From Meridianimarinicoccus zhengii (GTDB lineage Bacteria; Pseudomonadota; Alphaproteobacteria; Rhodobacterales; Rhodobacteraceae): DNA of 64,000 bases. Each line of letters opens with the position of its first letter. Position 1 is the first letter of the stretch. The notes beneath the pieces were generated by a model, which saw only the letters and a list, made by a program, of their open reading frames with translations, made no database searches and had not been told where the DNA came from. Shown in pieces: positions 7,390 to 15,726 of this stretch. The translations under genes were made by a program, and so were the position numbers. The DNA lies in the NCBI RefSeq assembly GCF_003254465.1, contig NZ_QDFI01000003.1:1-64000 (forward strand), in the 5' to 3' direction.

Positions 7390-8640
7390 TCACGGTACCG
7401 CCCGCGGCGCCAGCCGCGCATCGATGGCGCGGAGCTGGTCGGGGGTGAACAGCCGTTCCACCGGCATCAAACCGTCATCGGCAGGCGGACCGGCGCGGAA
7501 CATGTCGCGCGCGACGGCCCGGCGCTGTTCATCCCGCAAGAGCCGCGCCGCGGCACCGCGCCCCGCCTCGGTCGCCACGCCATCGGGCCGTGCGAATCCG
7601 GCGCGCACCATCAGCCGCAGGGTGTAGCGTTCGGCGATTGCATCGCCGCGGGCCAGCGCCAGCAGCCCCTGCCGCCGATGCACCTGCGCCTGGTAGCGGT
7701 GATGCCGCGCCGCCGCCGCCAGCACGCCGCGGGCGGGTGCGGCCAGCAGCGACACGGTGAACAGCCCCGCCGCCACCAGCACGATGATCGGCCCTGTTGG
7801 CAGGTCGGGGGCGGAGGCCGAAAGCGCCGCCCCGACATAACCCGACAGCGCGCCAAGCCCGCCCGCGATCCACACCAGCCGCCCGCTGCGGTCGGTCCAG
7901 AAGCGCGCCGTGACCGCAGGGATCACCAGAAGCGCCACGGTCAGCACCAGCCCCACGATCTTCAGCCCGATCACGGCGACGGCGGTGACGATGGCCATCA
8001 CCGCCATGTCGATCCGCCCCACGTTCCAGCCCGTCGCGGCGGCGAAGCCCGGATCGAAGGCCACCAGCGTCATGGGCCGCCGCAGCGCCCAGACGGCGGC
8101 CACGACCAGCGCCCCGCCCACGGCGATGATGAGCGCGTCCTGGCGCAGCATCCCGGCGGTCGACCCCAGAAGAAACCCTTCCAGCCCCGCGGCACGCCCC
8201 TGTCCCATCGTCTGGATCACGGTCAGCAGCACGACGCCCAAGCCAAAGAACGACCCCAGCACCGCGCCGATGGCCGCATCCTCGGGCAGGCGCGTGGCCC
8301 GCGCGATCCAGCCCACGACCCAAAGCCCGACCAGCGCCGACAGCGCCGAACCGAGCAGCAGCCCCGGCAACCAGCGCCCGTCGCCGCCCATGGCCACCAT
8401 GACCATGAACGCGAGCGCCACGCCCGGCAGCGTCGCATGGGCCATCGCGTCTGACACGAGCGCCCGGCCCCGCAACACGAGGAAACTGCCCCCCGATCCG
8501 GCCGCGAACCCCAGTGCCGCCGCCCCGAGCGTCACCAGCGCGGCATTGTAGCCCGCCCCCAGCGTCAGCGCCTGCCAGAAAGCGCCCACCGGATCAGCCC
8601 GCCAGACCCGCAAGATGCGTGGCCCCCAGCCGTCCGCCAT
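7390..8640 (-). CDS. Metal ABC transporter permease with C-terminal regulator-like extension
   Basis: First permease of the metal importer, 416 residues. The membrane part carries the family motif SDAMAHATLPGVALAF and ends near residue 285. The remaining ~130 residues are soluble and contain a winged-helix-like stretch (ALARGDAIAERYTLRLMVRAGF) and a C-terminal DGLMPVERLFTPDQLRAID segment, like the DtxR-like tails on some MntC/TroC permeases. ATG at 8640 has GGAGG six bases upstream, so the gene overlaps the ATPase gene by 47 bp. The tail may sense cytoplasmic metal, but this is inferred from similar proteins. Confidence 0.85.
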   Translation of the reverse strand: MADGWGPRILRVWRADPVGAFWQALTLGAGYNAALVTLGAAALGFAAGSGGSFLVLRGRALVSDAMAHATLPGVALAFMVMVAMGGDGRWLPGLLLGSALSALVGLWVVGWIARATRLPEDAAIGAVLGSFFGLGVVLLTVIQTMGQGRAAGLEGFLLGSTAGMLRQDALIIAVGGALVVAAVWALRRPMTLVAFDPGFAAATGWNVGRIDMAVMAIVTAVAVIGLKIVGLVLTVALLVIPAVTARFWTDRSGRLVWIAGGLGALSGYVGAALSASAPDLPTGPIIVLVAAGLFTVSLLAAPARGVLAAAARHHRYQAQVHRRQGLLALARGDAIAERYTLRLMVRAGFARPDGVATEAGRGAAARLLRDEQRRAVARDMFRAGPPADDGLMPVERLFTPDQLRAIDARLAPRAVP

Positions 8641-9412
8641 AGGCCGCCTCCAGCGCCGCGGCGGTAAAGGCCCGCGCCACCGGCCCCTCGGCAATGGCGC
8701 GGGTGTTCATCAGGAAGACATGGTCGAAATAGTCCCGCACCGTGGCAAGATCGTGATGCACCGCCACCACCGCCCGGCCGTCATCGCGCAGGCCCCGCAG
8801 CACGTCGATGATCGCGCGTTCGGTCGCGGCGTCCACGCCCGCGAAGGGTTCGTCCAGCAGATACAGCTCCGCTTCCTGCGCCAGCGCACGGGCGAGGAAC
8901 ACGCGCTGCTGCTGCCCGCCCGACAACTGCCCGATCTGGCGATCCGCGAAATCTGCCATCCCCACCCGGTCAAGACACGCGACGGTGCGCGCCCGGTCCG
9001 CCCCGGTCAGCCGCCCGAAAAGCCCCAGCCGCCGATAGAACCCCATCTGCACCACGTCGCGCACGGTGGCGGGGAAATCCCAGTCCACGCTCGCGCGCTG
9101 GGGCACATAGGCGATGCGGTCGCGCGCGCGGTCCAGCGGCACGCCCGCCACCTGCACGGTGCCCGACAGGCGCGGGATCACCCCCAGCGCCGCCTTCAGC
9201 AGCGTGGACTTGCCCGCGCCGTTCGGCCCGATGATCGCCGACATGGCTGCGCTCGGGAAGCTCGCATCCACGGAAAACACCGCCGGGGCCGCGCCATAGG
9301 ACACGGTCAGCCCCCGCACGGCCAGCGCCGCCCCGCGCGCCAGCGCGTCGTCGGCAGCGGCACCGCCGGGTTGGACCAGTGCCAGGTCCGGTGTTGCGGT
9401 CCGACCGCTCAA
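8594..9412 (-). CDS. Metal ABC transporter ATP-binding protein
   Basis: ATPase that powers the Mn/Fe/Zn importer. Walker A is GPNGAGKST, the signature is LSGGQQQRVFLARAL, Walker B is LYLLDEPFAGVD, and the switch His is in VAVHHD. Length 272 residues is typical of ZnuC/MntB/SitB. Its ATG overlaps the binding-protein stop by four bases, which indicates translational coupling. A substrate-specific name is withheld. Confidence 0.92.
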   Translation of the reverse strand: MSGRTATPDLALVQPGGAAADDALARGAALAVRGLTVSYGAAPAVFSVDASFPSAAMSAIIGPNGAGKSTLLKAALGVIPRLSGTVQVAGVPLDRARDRIAYVPQRASVDWDFPATVRDVVQMGFYRRLGLFGRLTGADRARTVACLDRVGMADFADRQIGQLSGGQQQRVFLARALAQEAELYLLDEPFAGVDAATERAIIDVLRGLRDDGRAVVAVHHDLATVRDYFDHVFLMNTRAIAEGPVARAFTAAALEAAYGGRLGATHLAGLAG

Positions 9413-10374
9413 TTCAACCGCTCCTGCATGCCGCGTGCGGGCACCTCGCCGCCAAGCGCGCGGGCGATGGTGCTGAAATTGTGATCGATCATGCCGACAT
9501 ACGTGCCCTCGTAACTGCCCTCCGGTCCCATCGCGTCCGAATACAGCTCGCCCCCGATGACGACTTCGTGCCCCCGCGCCGCGGCCCCTTCGACCAGCGC
9601 GCGGATGTTGCGGTCGGACACGGAGGTTTCCACGAAAACGGCCCCGATTCCGCGTTCCACGATCAGGTCCACCAGATCCGCGATGCGCCGCAGCCCCGCC
9701 TCGCTTTCCGTGGAGATCCCCTGGATGCCCAGCACCTCGAACCCGTAGGCGCGCCCGAAATAGGCGAAGGCGTCATGGGCGGTTACCAGGACGCGGCGAT
9801 CCTCGGGCACCGAGCCGAGCACGGACCGCCCGTAAGCGTCGAGCGCCGCCACTTCCGCAAGATGGGCCTCCGCATTCGCGGCGAAGGCGTCGGCATGTTG
9901 CGGTGCCACCTCGGTGAGCGCGCCGCGCACCCGCTCCACCACCCCGGCCCAAAGCTGCGGGTCCATCCACACATGGGGGTCGGCACGGTCGGGGTAATCG
10001 GGGTTCACCAACAGCCGGTCGGCGGGCAGTTCCTCGGCCACCGCAACCACGGCGCGGTCGCGCGCGAGATCCAGAAGAAACGCCTCCATCTGCGCTTCCA
10101 GGTACAGCCCGTGCCACAGCACCAGATCGGCCTGCGCCAGCGCGACGATGTCGGTGCGGGTCTGGCGATAGGCATGCGGGTCCACCCCCGGCCCCATCAA
10201 CGCACGCACATCCACGTGCACGCCGCCGACATGCCGCGCCGCATCGGCGATCATGCCGGTCGTGGCGACCACGCTCACCGGGCTATCCGCCCGCACGGGC
10301 GCCGCGCCCGGCAGCGTCGCCACCGCGCTCAGCGCGGCGAGTATGGACAGGAACAGGCGGCGGGTCGGCAGCAT
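9409..10374 (-). CDS. Periplasmic metal-binding protein of ABC importer (TroA/SitA/MntA-like)
   Basis: Cluster A-I solute-binding protein, 321 residues, with an N-terminal signal peptide (LFLSILAALSAVATLPGAAPVRA). The usual four metal ligands can be matched: His in DPHAYR, His in DPHVWMDP, Glu in FVETSVS and Asp in GMIDHNF. It lacks the His/Asp-rich loop typical of ZnuA, which favours Mn(II) or Fe(II). ATG at 10374 is used so that the signal peptide is at the N-terminus. It is the first gene of the four-gene operon and lies about 70 bp downstream of the two tandem palindromes. Confidence 0.9.
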   Translation of the reverse strand: MLPTRRLFLSILAALSAVATLPGAAPVRADSPVSVVATTGMIADAARHVGGVHVDVRALMGPGVDPHAYRQTRTDIVALAQADLVLWHGLYLEAQMEAFLLDLARDRAVVAVAEELPADRLLVNPDYPDRADPHVWMDPQLWAGVVERVRGALTEVAPQHADAFAANAEAHLAEVAALDAYGRSVLGSVPEDRRVLVTAHDAFAYFGRAYGFEVLGIQGISTESEAGLRRIADLVDLIVERGIGAVFVETSVSDRNIRALVEGAAARGHEVVIGGELYSDAMGPEGSYEGTYVGMIDHNFSTIARALGGEVPARGMQERLN

Positions 10375-10442
10375 CGGGCGGGTCCTCGGCCAGGTGGAAC
10401 GGATCGGCGCACGGGATCGCGCCCCGCACGCCCCGAGAAATG

Positions 10443-10487
10443 TGCGAACCATTCGCAACTGTCAAGCTGTTTGCGAATTATTCGCAA
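10443..10487 (-). promoter_or_regulatory. Two tandem Fur-family-like operators (probable Mur box) for metal ABC operon
   Basis: Two inverted repeats with the same arms: TGCGAACCATTCGCA at 10443-10457 and TTGCGAATTATTCGCAA at 10471-10487, centres 29 bp apart. Both are TGCGAA-N3-TTCGCA, and the second is perfect over 8+8 bases. Alphaproteobacterial Mur (a manganese-responsive Fur homologue) sites have a comparable TGCAAAT-type palindrome upstream of sitABCD/mnt operons. Placement directly upstream of the binding-protein gene fits repression by metal-loaded regulator. Which Fur-family member binds is inference. Confidence 0.7.
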
Positions 10488-10488
10488 T

Positions 10489-11013
10489 TTAACCCTCGCG
10501 CGGCAGGAACCCGATCCGCGCCACCGACAGGTCCGCCCGGAACGCCCGGCCAATGGCCACCAGCCCGATCCGCCGCAGGGTGGACAGGTCGAAGGGTGCG
10601 TCCAGCCGATGCGGGGTGAAATCGGAAAATGGCAGGTCGATCCGCGTCCATGTCGGCGGCGCGGCGAAGGCAGCACGGTAACTCTGCCAGGGCCGCGTGA
10701 CATCGGCAGTGCGCAGGTGCAGGTTGTAGTCTTCCGCCTGCCCCAACACATCGAGCGTGATCCCAGCGAAGCCACGCGCGTCGATGGCGGCTCCGCCGGG
10801 GGCCAAGTCCAGCGCCGCCTGCACGAAGCCGCCATTGTTGTCGAGCCGCACATCACCGGTCAGCCGCAGCGCCGTGCGCCCGGCCACGGTCTCGCGGGAC
10901 AGCCCGCCCCCGGACACCCCGCCCATGACCCGGTCGGACAGGAATTCCCAGTCGGTGCCGGTCGCGGCACTGGGATGGGGGCGGGTGAAATCGTCGATCA
11001 CGTGGGCAGCCAT
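10489..11013 (-). CDS. CIA30-family protein
   Basis: A 174-residue protein of the CIA30 family (named from a mitochondrial complex I intermediate-associated protein; a galactose-binding-like beta-sandwich). The signature WEFLSDRVMGGVSGGG is near the N-terminus, followed by the typical GFAGITLDVLG...YNLHLRT pattern and the PFSDFTPHR segment. Bacterial members are poorly characterised; a role in respiratory complex assembly is only by family name. The gene ends just upstream of the metal-operon operators and has the palindromic repeat element upstream of it. Confidence 0.8.
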   Translation of the reverse strand: MAAHVIDDFTRPHPSAATGTDWEFLSDRVMGGVSGGGLSRETVAGRTALRLTGDVRLDNNGGFVQAALDLAPGGAAIDARGFAGITLDVLGQAEDYNLHLRTADVTRPWQSYRAAFAAPPTWTRIDLPFSDFTPHRLDAPFDLSTLRRIGLVAIGRAFRADLSVARIGFLPREG

Positions 11014-11086
11014 GCCTGCTGCATAGCCCGGAATACGGGGGGCGGGCCACCGGGAATCCGCAACGGCGCGCCAAGGGGCACTGGCG

Positions 11087-11161
11087 CCCGGGGCTTGACC
11101 CGGGGCCTCCGGTCCGCGCCCCTCGCGCGCATCCCACGAGGTCCCGGGTCAAGCCCGGGAC
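11087..11161. repeat. Palindromic intergenic repeat, copy 1
   Basis: Two inverted arms (about 11087-11109 and 11138-11161) built on CCCGGGTCAAGCCCGGG, able to form a long hairpin. A second copy at 31138-31214 shares an identical 24-base right arm. It lies between the start of the CIA30 gene and the bhcD stop, where it could end bhc transcription. Similar GC-rich palindromes are widespread in alphaproteobacterial genomes. Confidence 0.7.
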
Positions 11162-11189
11162 GTCAGGGGACCTGCGGCAGGGCAACCGC

Positions 11190-12155
11190 CTAGAAATCGA
11201 CTTCGATGGCGACGCCCTTATCCACGGCAAGGTCCACCACCGACGCCGCGACTGCCAGATCCTGCAATCCCACGCCCGTCCCGTCGAACAGGGTCAGGTC
11301 GTCCGACCCGGTGCGCCCCGGTGCCGTGCCGTTGATGACGGCGCCGATCTCGGTGATGTCGCTGTCCGCGATCAGGCCCGCTGCCACCGCGTGCTGGCAT
11401 TCGCCGATGCTGACCGACTGCGCGATCTCGTCGGTGAAGACCTTGGCACGGGCCACCAGTGCGGCCTCCACCTCCTGCTTGCCCTTGGTGTCCGTGCCCA
11501 TGCAGGCGACATGCGTGCCGCCGGTCACATGGGCATCCAGCAGGATCGGCGCGTTCGACGACGTGATCGAGATGATGACGTCCGCCTCCGCCCCGATCCG
11601 CTCCAGCGACGCTTCCTCGAATGGCAGCCCCAGTTCGGCCGCCACATCGGCAAGCCGTGACAGCATTTCGGGGTGATAGTTCCAGGCGATCACCTTCTCG
11701 AAGGCGCGCTGCTCCACCGCCGCGCGCATCTGGAACGCCGACTGGTGGCCCGCGCCGATCATGCCGAGCACCTTGGCGCCTTCGGGCGCCAGATGCTTGA
11801 TCGACACGGCGGACGCCGCAGCGGTGCGCAGCGCCGTCAGCAGGTTGCCGCCCACGACAGCCTTGCAGCGCCCGGTATCGGCATCGAACAGAAACACCGT
11901 GGACTGGTGGTTGGTCAGGCCCTTGTCCGCATTGCCCGGCCAGTAGCCGCCCGACTTGAGGCCGAGCGCAAGACTGTCGCGGTCGAAGCCCGACTTGAAA
12001 CCGTAAAGCGCGTCGGCATGGCCGATCGCCTCGCGGATCACGGGGAAGTTGTAGGCACGGCGCGTCGCCATGGAGGCGAAGACCTTCTCCACGGCGTCGA
12101 AGGCCTGCGCGCGGGTCATCAGATCGGCAATCGCCGCTTCGGGCACGATGATCAT
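11190..12155 (-). CDS. bhcD: Iminosuccinate reductase BhcD
   Basis: Member of the ornithine cyclodeaminase/mu-crystallin family, 321 residues, with a Rossmann motif (LGMIGAGHQSAFQMRA) and the N-terminal substrate-binding region (GFKSGFDRDSLALGLKSGGYWPGN). As last gene of bhcABCD it is assigned to the final step of the beta-hydroxyaspartate cycle: NADH-dependent reduction of iminosuccinate to L-aspartate, which regenerates the amino donor for BhcA. ATG at 12155 has AAGGAA upstream and lies 75 bp after bhcC. The family alone would not separate it from an ornithine cyclodeaminase or ectoine-type enzyme; the four-gene context does. Confidence 0.88.
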   Translation of the reverse strand: MIIVPEAAIADLMTRAQAFDAVEKVFASMATRRAYNFPVIREAIGHADALYGFKSGFDRDSLALGLKSGGYWPGNADKGLTNHQSTVFLFDADTGRCKAVVGGNLLTALRTAAASAVSIKHLAPEGAKVLGMIGAGHQSAFQMRAAVEQRAFEKVIAWNYHPEMLSRLADVAAELGLPFEEASLERIGAEADVIISITSSNAPILLDAHVTGGTHVACMGTDTKGKQEVEAALVARAKVFTDEIAQSVSIGECQHAVAAGLIADSDITEIGAVINGTAPGRTGSDDLTLFDGTGVGLQDLAVAASVVDLAVDKGVAIEVDF

Positions 12156-12230
12156 GTCGGGTGTTCCTTGTCGGTTGCATGGAAAAGGGGCAGGCCGCGC
12201 CCGCCCCTTTCCGGCATCGTCTTGCGTGGG

Positions 12231-13394
12231 TCAGTAGGCCTTGCCGCGGGCGGAGACGGGCCAGACGACCTCCACCTTGTCGCCCCGGATGCCGACATAC
12301 CAGTCGTGCACGTTGCAGGTCGGGTCGCAATGCCCCGGCACCAGCCGCAGCTTTTCATTGACCTTCAGAACGCCGTCCGGGTCCGCGATCACGCCATGCT
12401 CGTCGCTGCACTTGACGTATTTCACATCCGTGCGACCATAGATCACCGGCAAGCCGCTATCCACCGACTGCGCCTTGAGCCCCGCGTCGCAGATCGCCTT
12501 GTCGGGCTTGGCGTGGGACATGACGCTGGTCAGGATGAAGAGCGCGTTTTCCCATTCGCCCTGGTCGATGCGGTTGCCGTCCTTGTCGAGGATGCGGCCA
12601 TAATCGGCATCCATGAAGGCATACGAGCCGCACTGCAGCTCGTTATACACGCCCGAGTTGCCCTCGAAGTAATAGCTGCCCGTGCCGCCGCCACCGACGA
12701 TGTCGCAGTCCAGACCCTCGGCCTTCAGCGTGTCCACCGCGTCCTTGACCATCGCGATGGCGATGTCGGTCTTGGCCTTGCGCTCGTCATAGCTGTCGAG
12801 ATGCTGCATCGCACCCTGGTAGGCCTGGATGCCGGCGAATTTCAGCCCCTCGGCGGCGTCGATCGCCTTGGCGAGTTCCACCACGGCGGGCGTCGTCGTC
12901 ACGCCGCAGCGCCCTGCCCCGCAGTCGATCTCCACCAGGCACTCGATCTGCGTGCCGTGCTTGACCGCCGCTGCCGACAGGTCCGCCACATTCGCCAGAT
13001 CGTCCACACAGCAGATCGCCCGCGCCCCCAGCTTCGGCAGCCGCGCCAGCCGGTCTATCTTTTCCGGCTGCGTCACCTGGTTGCTCACCAGCACGTCCTT
13101 GATGCCGCCGCGCGCGAAGACCTCCGCCTCCGACACCTTCTGGCAGCACACGCCGCAGGACCCGCCCAGCTTCTCCTGCAGCAGCGCCACGTCCACCGAC
13201 TTGTGCATCTTCCCATGCACCCGGTGGCGCATGCCGTGGCTCTTGGCGAACTCGCCCATCTTGACGATGTTCCGCTCCAGCGCATCGAGATCGAGGATCA
13301 GACAGGGCGTCTGCACATCCTTCGCATCCATCCCCGGCAGTGCCGGGATGTCGTACCCAACCTCAAGACCGTCCAGTTTCACAGGCGCATTCAT
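12231..13394 (-). CDS. bhcC: beta-Hydroxyaspartate aldolase BhcC
   Basis: PLP enzyme of the D-threonine aldolase / alanine racemase N-terminal fold, 387 residues. The expected N-terminal strand (TPCLILDLDALERNIVKM) and PLP lysine region (RVHGKMHKSVDVALL) are visible, with a C-terminal metal-site-like HCDPTCN. In the beta-hydroxyaspartate cycle it condenses glycine with glyoxylate to (2R,3S)-beta-hydroxyaspartate. ATG at 13394 has a good GGAG ribosome site. It lies 13 bp after bhcB in the same operon. Confidence 0.9.
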   Translation of the reverse strand: MNAPVKLDGLEVGYDIPALPGMDAKDVQTPCLILDLDALERNIVKMGEFAKSHGMRHRVHGKMHKSVDVALLQEKLGGSCGVCCQKVSEAEVFARGGIKDVLVSNQVTQPEKIDRLARLPKLGARAICCVDDLANVADLSAAAVKHGTQIECLVEIDCGAGRCGVTTTPAVVELAKAIDAAEGLKFAGIQAYQGAMQHLDSYDERKAKTDIAIAMVKDAVDTLKAEGLDCDIVGGGGTGSYYFEGNSGVYNELQCGSYAFMDADYGRILDKDGNRIDQGEWENALFILTSVMSHAKPDKAICDAGLKAQSVDSGLPVIYGRTDVKYVKCSDEHGVIADPDGVLKVNEKLRLVPGHCDPTCNVHDWYVGIRGDKVEVVWPVSARGKAY

Positions 13395-13407
13395 GGCCTT
13401 CTCCTTC

Positions 13408-14376
13408 TCACTTGATCCACGGCAGGCGGTCGAGATCGACATTCCCGCCCGTGATGATGACGCCGACACGCTTGCCGGCAAAGACTTCAGGGTTCTTCAG
13501 GATCACCGCCAGCGGCACGGCGCAGCTCGGCTCGATCACCTGCTTCAGCCGCTTCCAGCTCAGCTTCATCGCGTCGATGATCTCCTGCTCGCTCGCCGTC
13601 AGGATATCGGTGACGTAGTTGGACACGAAATGCCATGTCCGCTCCTTCAGCGGCACCTTCAACCCGTCCGCGATGGTCTCGGGTGCGTCGTCGGCGATGA
13701 TGTGGCCCGCCTTGAAGGACCGATACGCGTCGTCCGCCTGTTCCGGCTCGGCAGCATAGATCTGCACATGAGGTGCCAGTTCCGACAGCGTCAGGCAGGT
13801 GCCCGAAATCATGCCCCCGCCCCCGATGGGCGCGATCACCGCGTCCAGATCCGCAACCTGTTCGATGAATTCCTTGGAACAGGTCCCCTGCCCCGCGATC
13901 ACCCGCGGATCGTTGTAGGGATGCACGAAATCGGCCCCCGTCTTCGCCTGCACCTCGGCGAACACGGCTTCGCGCGACGTGGTGGACGGCTCGCATTCCG
14001 TGATCGTGCCGCCATAGGCGATCACCGTGTCCTTCTTCGCCTGCGGCGCCGTGCGCGGCATGACCACGTTGCACGGGATGCCCCGGCGCATGGCGGCGTA
14101 AGCCAGCGACAGCGCGTGGTTGCCCGACGAATGGGTCGCCACGCCGCGCGCCGCCGCCTCGTCGCTCAGCGAAAACACCGCGTTGCACGCCCCGCGCACC
14201 TTAAAGGCACCCGGCGGCTGCAGGTTCTCGCACTTGAAGAACAGCGTCGCGCCGGTCTGTTCGTCGAGGAACTGGTTGGTCAGAATCTCGGTGCGCCGGA
14301 TATGGGGCGCGATCCGTTCATGCGCCGCCGCGACATCGTCGTAGGTGGGCAGGTCGAGCCCGTTCACGTCCTTCAT
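13408..14376 (-). CDS. bhcB: beta-Hydroxyaspartate dehydratase BhcB
   Basis: Fold-type II PLP enzyme of the threonine dehydratase/serine racemase family, 322 residues. The PLP lysine lies in PPGAFKVRGA and the phosphate-binding loop is IGGGGMISG. In this operon it removes water from beta-hydroxyaspartate to give iminosuccinate. ATG at 14376 shares one base with the bhcA stop, so the two are probably translationally coupled. The frame is open further upstream inside bhcA, but that is a shadow of the bhcA gene. Confidence 0.9.
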   Translation of the reverse strand: MKDVNGLDLPTYDDVAAAHERIAPHIRRTEILTNQFLDEQTGATLFFKCENLQPPGAFKVRGACNAVFSLSDEAAARGVATHSSGNHALSLAYAAMRRGIPCNVVMPRTAPQAKKDTVIAYGGTITECEPSTTSREAVFAEVQAKTGADFVHPYNDPRVIAGQGTCSKEFIEQVADLDAVIAPIGGGGMISGTCLTLSELAPHVQIYAAEPEQADDAYRSFKAGHIIADDAPETIADGLKVPLKERTWHFVSNYVTDILTASEQEIIDAMKLSWKRLKQVIEPSCAVPLAVILKNPEVFAGKRVGVIITGGNVDLDRLPWIK

Positions 14377-15566
14377 CACGCGGCCTCCGCAGCCTGTTGC
14401 GCCGCCGTGGCGCGATACACTTCCTGTGCCGCGGCCACACCGCTGCCCAGCTTCACTGGCAGGCCGAGATCGGCCATGACCATCTCCGCCGTGGCGATCC
14501 CCGACAGGGCCATCACGTCGGTCAGACTGCCCAGATGCCCGATGCGGAACACCTTGCCCGCCACCTCGCCCAGCCCGACGCCGAAGGCCACGCCATAGCG
14601 GTCGGCGGCATGGGTCACGATGGTCGTCGCGTTGAACCCCTCGGGCGTTCGGATCGCGCTGACGCTGTCCGACTGCAACGCGGGCCGCGCGGCACAGAGC
14701 GGCATGTCCCACGCCGCCGCCGCCGCGCGCACCCCGTCCGCGATGCGGCGATGCCGGGCGAAGACGTTCTCCAACCCCTCGGCCAGCAGCATGTCGCACG
14801 CAAGCTTCAGCCCGTTCAGCAAACCCACGGGGGGCGTGTAGGGGAACGCGCTTGCGGCATACCCCTTTTCCATGTCGCGGATGTCGAAGAAGGTGCGCGG
14901 TAGTTTCGCCTGCTCCACCGCGGCACGCGCCTTGGGCGAGAACCCCACAATGGCCAGCCCCGCGGGCAGCATGAACCCCTTCTGGCTGCCGGTCACCGCC
15001 ACATCGACCTTCCACTCATCCATGCGGAAATCCATAGACCCGATGGACGACACGCCATCCACCATGAGCAGCGCCGGGTGTCCTGTACTGTCCATCGCCG
15101 CGCGCACCGCCGCGATGTCCGACACCACGCCGGTCGCCGTCTCGTTATGGGTCGCCAGCACCGCGCGGATGGCATGGCCGGTGTCGGCCGTCAGGATCTC
15201 GGCGAAACGATCCGCCGGGATGCCCTCGCCCCACGGCACATCCACGACCTGCACGTCCAGCCCATGGCGCTGGCACATGTCGATCCAGCGGTGCGAGAAC
15301 ATGCCGTTACGCGCCACCAGCACCTTGTCGCCCGCCGACAGCGTATTGGTGATCGCCGTTTCCCAGCCGCCCGTGCCGGTGGACGGAAAGATATAGACCT
15401 CCGCATCGTCGGATTTCAGCACCTGCTTCACGCCGGCCCGCGCCGGGTGCAGGATGGTGCCGAACAGGGCCGAGCGATGATCGATCGTCGGCATGTCGCA
15501 GGCCTTGCGGATCGCCTCGGGTATGTTCGTGGGGCCGGGAATGAACACCGGGTTCTGAAAGCTCAT
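14376..15566 (-). CDS. bhcA: Aspartate-glyoxylate aminotransferase BhcA
   Basis: Class V aminotransferase, 396 residues, N-terminal FIPGPTNIPEAIRKA typical of serine/alanine-glyoxylate aminotransferases, PLP lysine in VTGSQKGFMLP. It transfers the amino group of L-aspartate to glyoxylate, giving glycine and oxaloacetate, the entry and exit step of the beta-hydroxyaspartate cycle. ATG at 15566 is preceded by GGAGG eight bases upstream. First gene of bhcABCD, divergent from the IclR regulator gene. Taken alone, serine-glyoxylate or purine-type aminotransferase would be alternatives. Confidence 0.92.
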   Translation of the reverse strand: MSFQNPVFIPGPTNIPEAIRKACDMPTIDHRSALFGTILHPARAGVKQVLKSDDAEVYIFPSTGTGGWETAITNTLSAGDKVLVARNGMFSHRWIDMCQRHGLDVQVVDVPWGEGIPADRFAEILTADTGHAIRAVLATHNETATGVVSDIAAVRAAMDSTGHPALLMVDGVSSIGSMDFRMDEWKVDVAVTGSQKGFMLPAGLAIVGFSPKARAAVEQAKLPRTFFDIRDMEKGYAASAFPYTPPVGLLNGLKLACDMLLAEGLENVFARHRRIADGVRAAAAAWDMPLCAARPALQSDSVSAIRTPEGFNATTIVTHAADRYGVAFGVGLGEVAGKVFRIGHLGSLTDVMALSGIATAEMVMADLGLPVKLGSGVAAAQEVYRATAAQQAAEAA

Positions 15567-15626
15567 GACCTTATCCTCCGTGGGTTGGCGCACCCTAGGC
15601 TGCGCGCATCCTGACTGCAATTTTTT

Positions 15627-15713
15627 TGAAATCGTTTTTCAGATTTGCCTTTGCATGGATTTTACGCGCCTTGTCAGCGCCTTGCGTTTTTCATAGGCTG
15701 AAAGCGTCTTTCA
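15627..15713. promoter_or_regulatory. Repeated TGAAA/TTTCA operator in bhcR-bhcA divergent promoter
   Basis: The 160-bp region between bhcA and bhcR holds evenly spaced five-base elements. TGAAA-N5-TTTCA occurs at 15627-15641. Then TTTCA (15689-15693), TGAAA (15699-15703) and TTTCA (15709-15713) follow, each separated by 5 bases, so the elements repeat every 10 bases, one helical turn. One group is next to the bhcR start. This fits binding of an IclR-type regulator (BhcR, known to respond to glyoxylate) to both the operon and its own promoter. Direct binding is inferred. Confidence 0.65.
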
Positions 15714-15726
15714 TTAAGGCGATGCC

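Noticed and set aside
13408-15015. 535-residue version of BhcB reading back into bhcA
   Set aside because: The extra residues are the bhcA gene in another frame; the true start overlaps the bhcA stop by one base.
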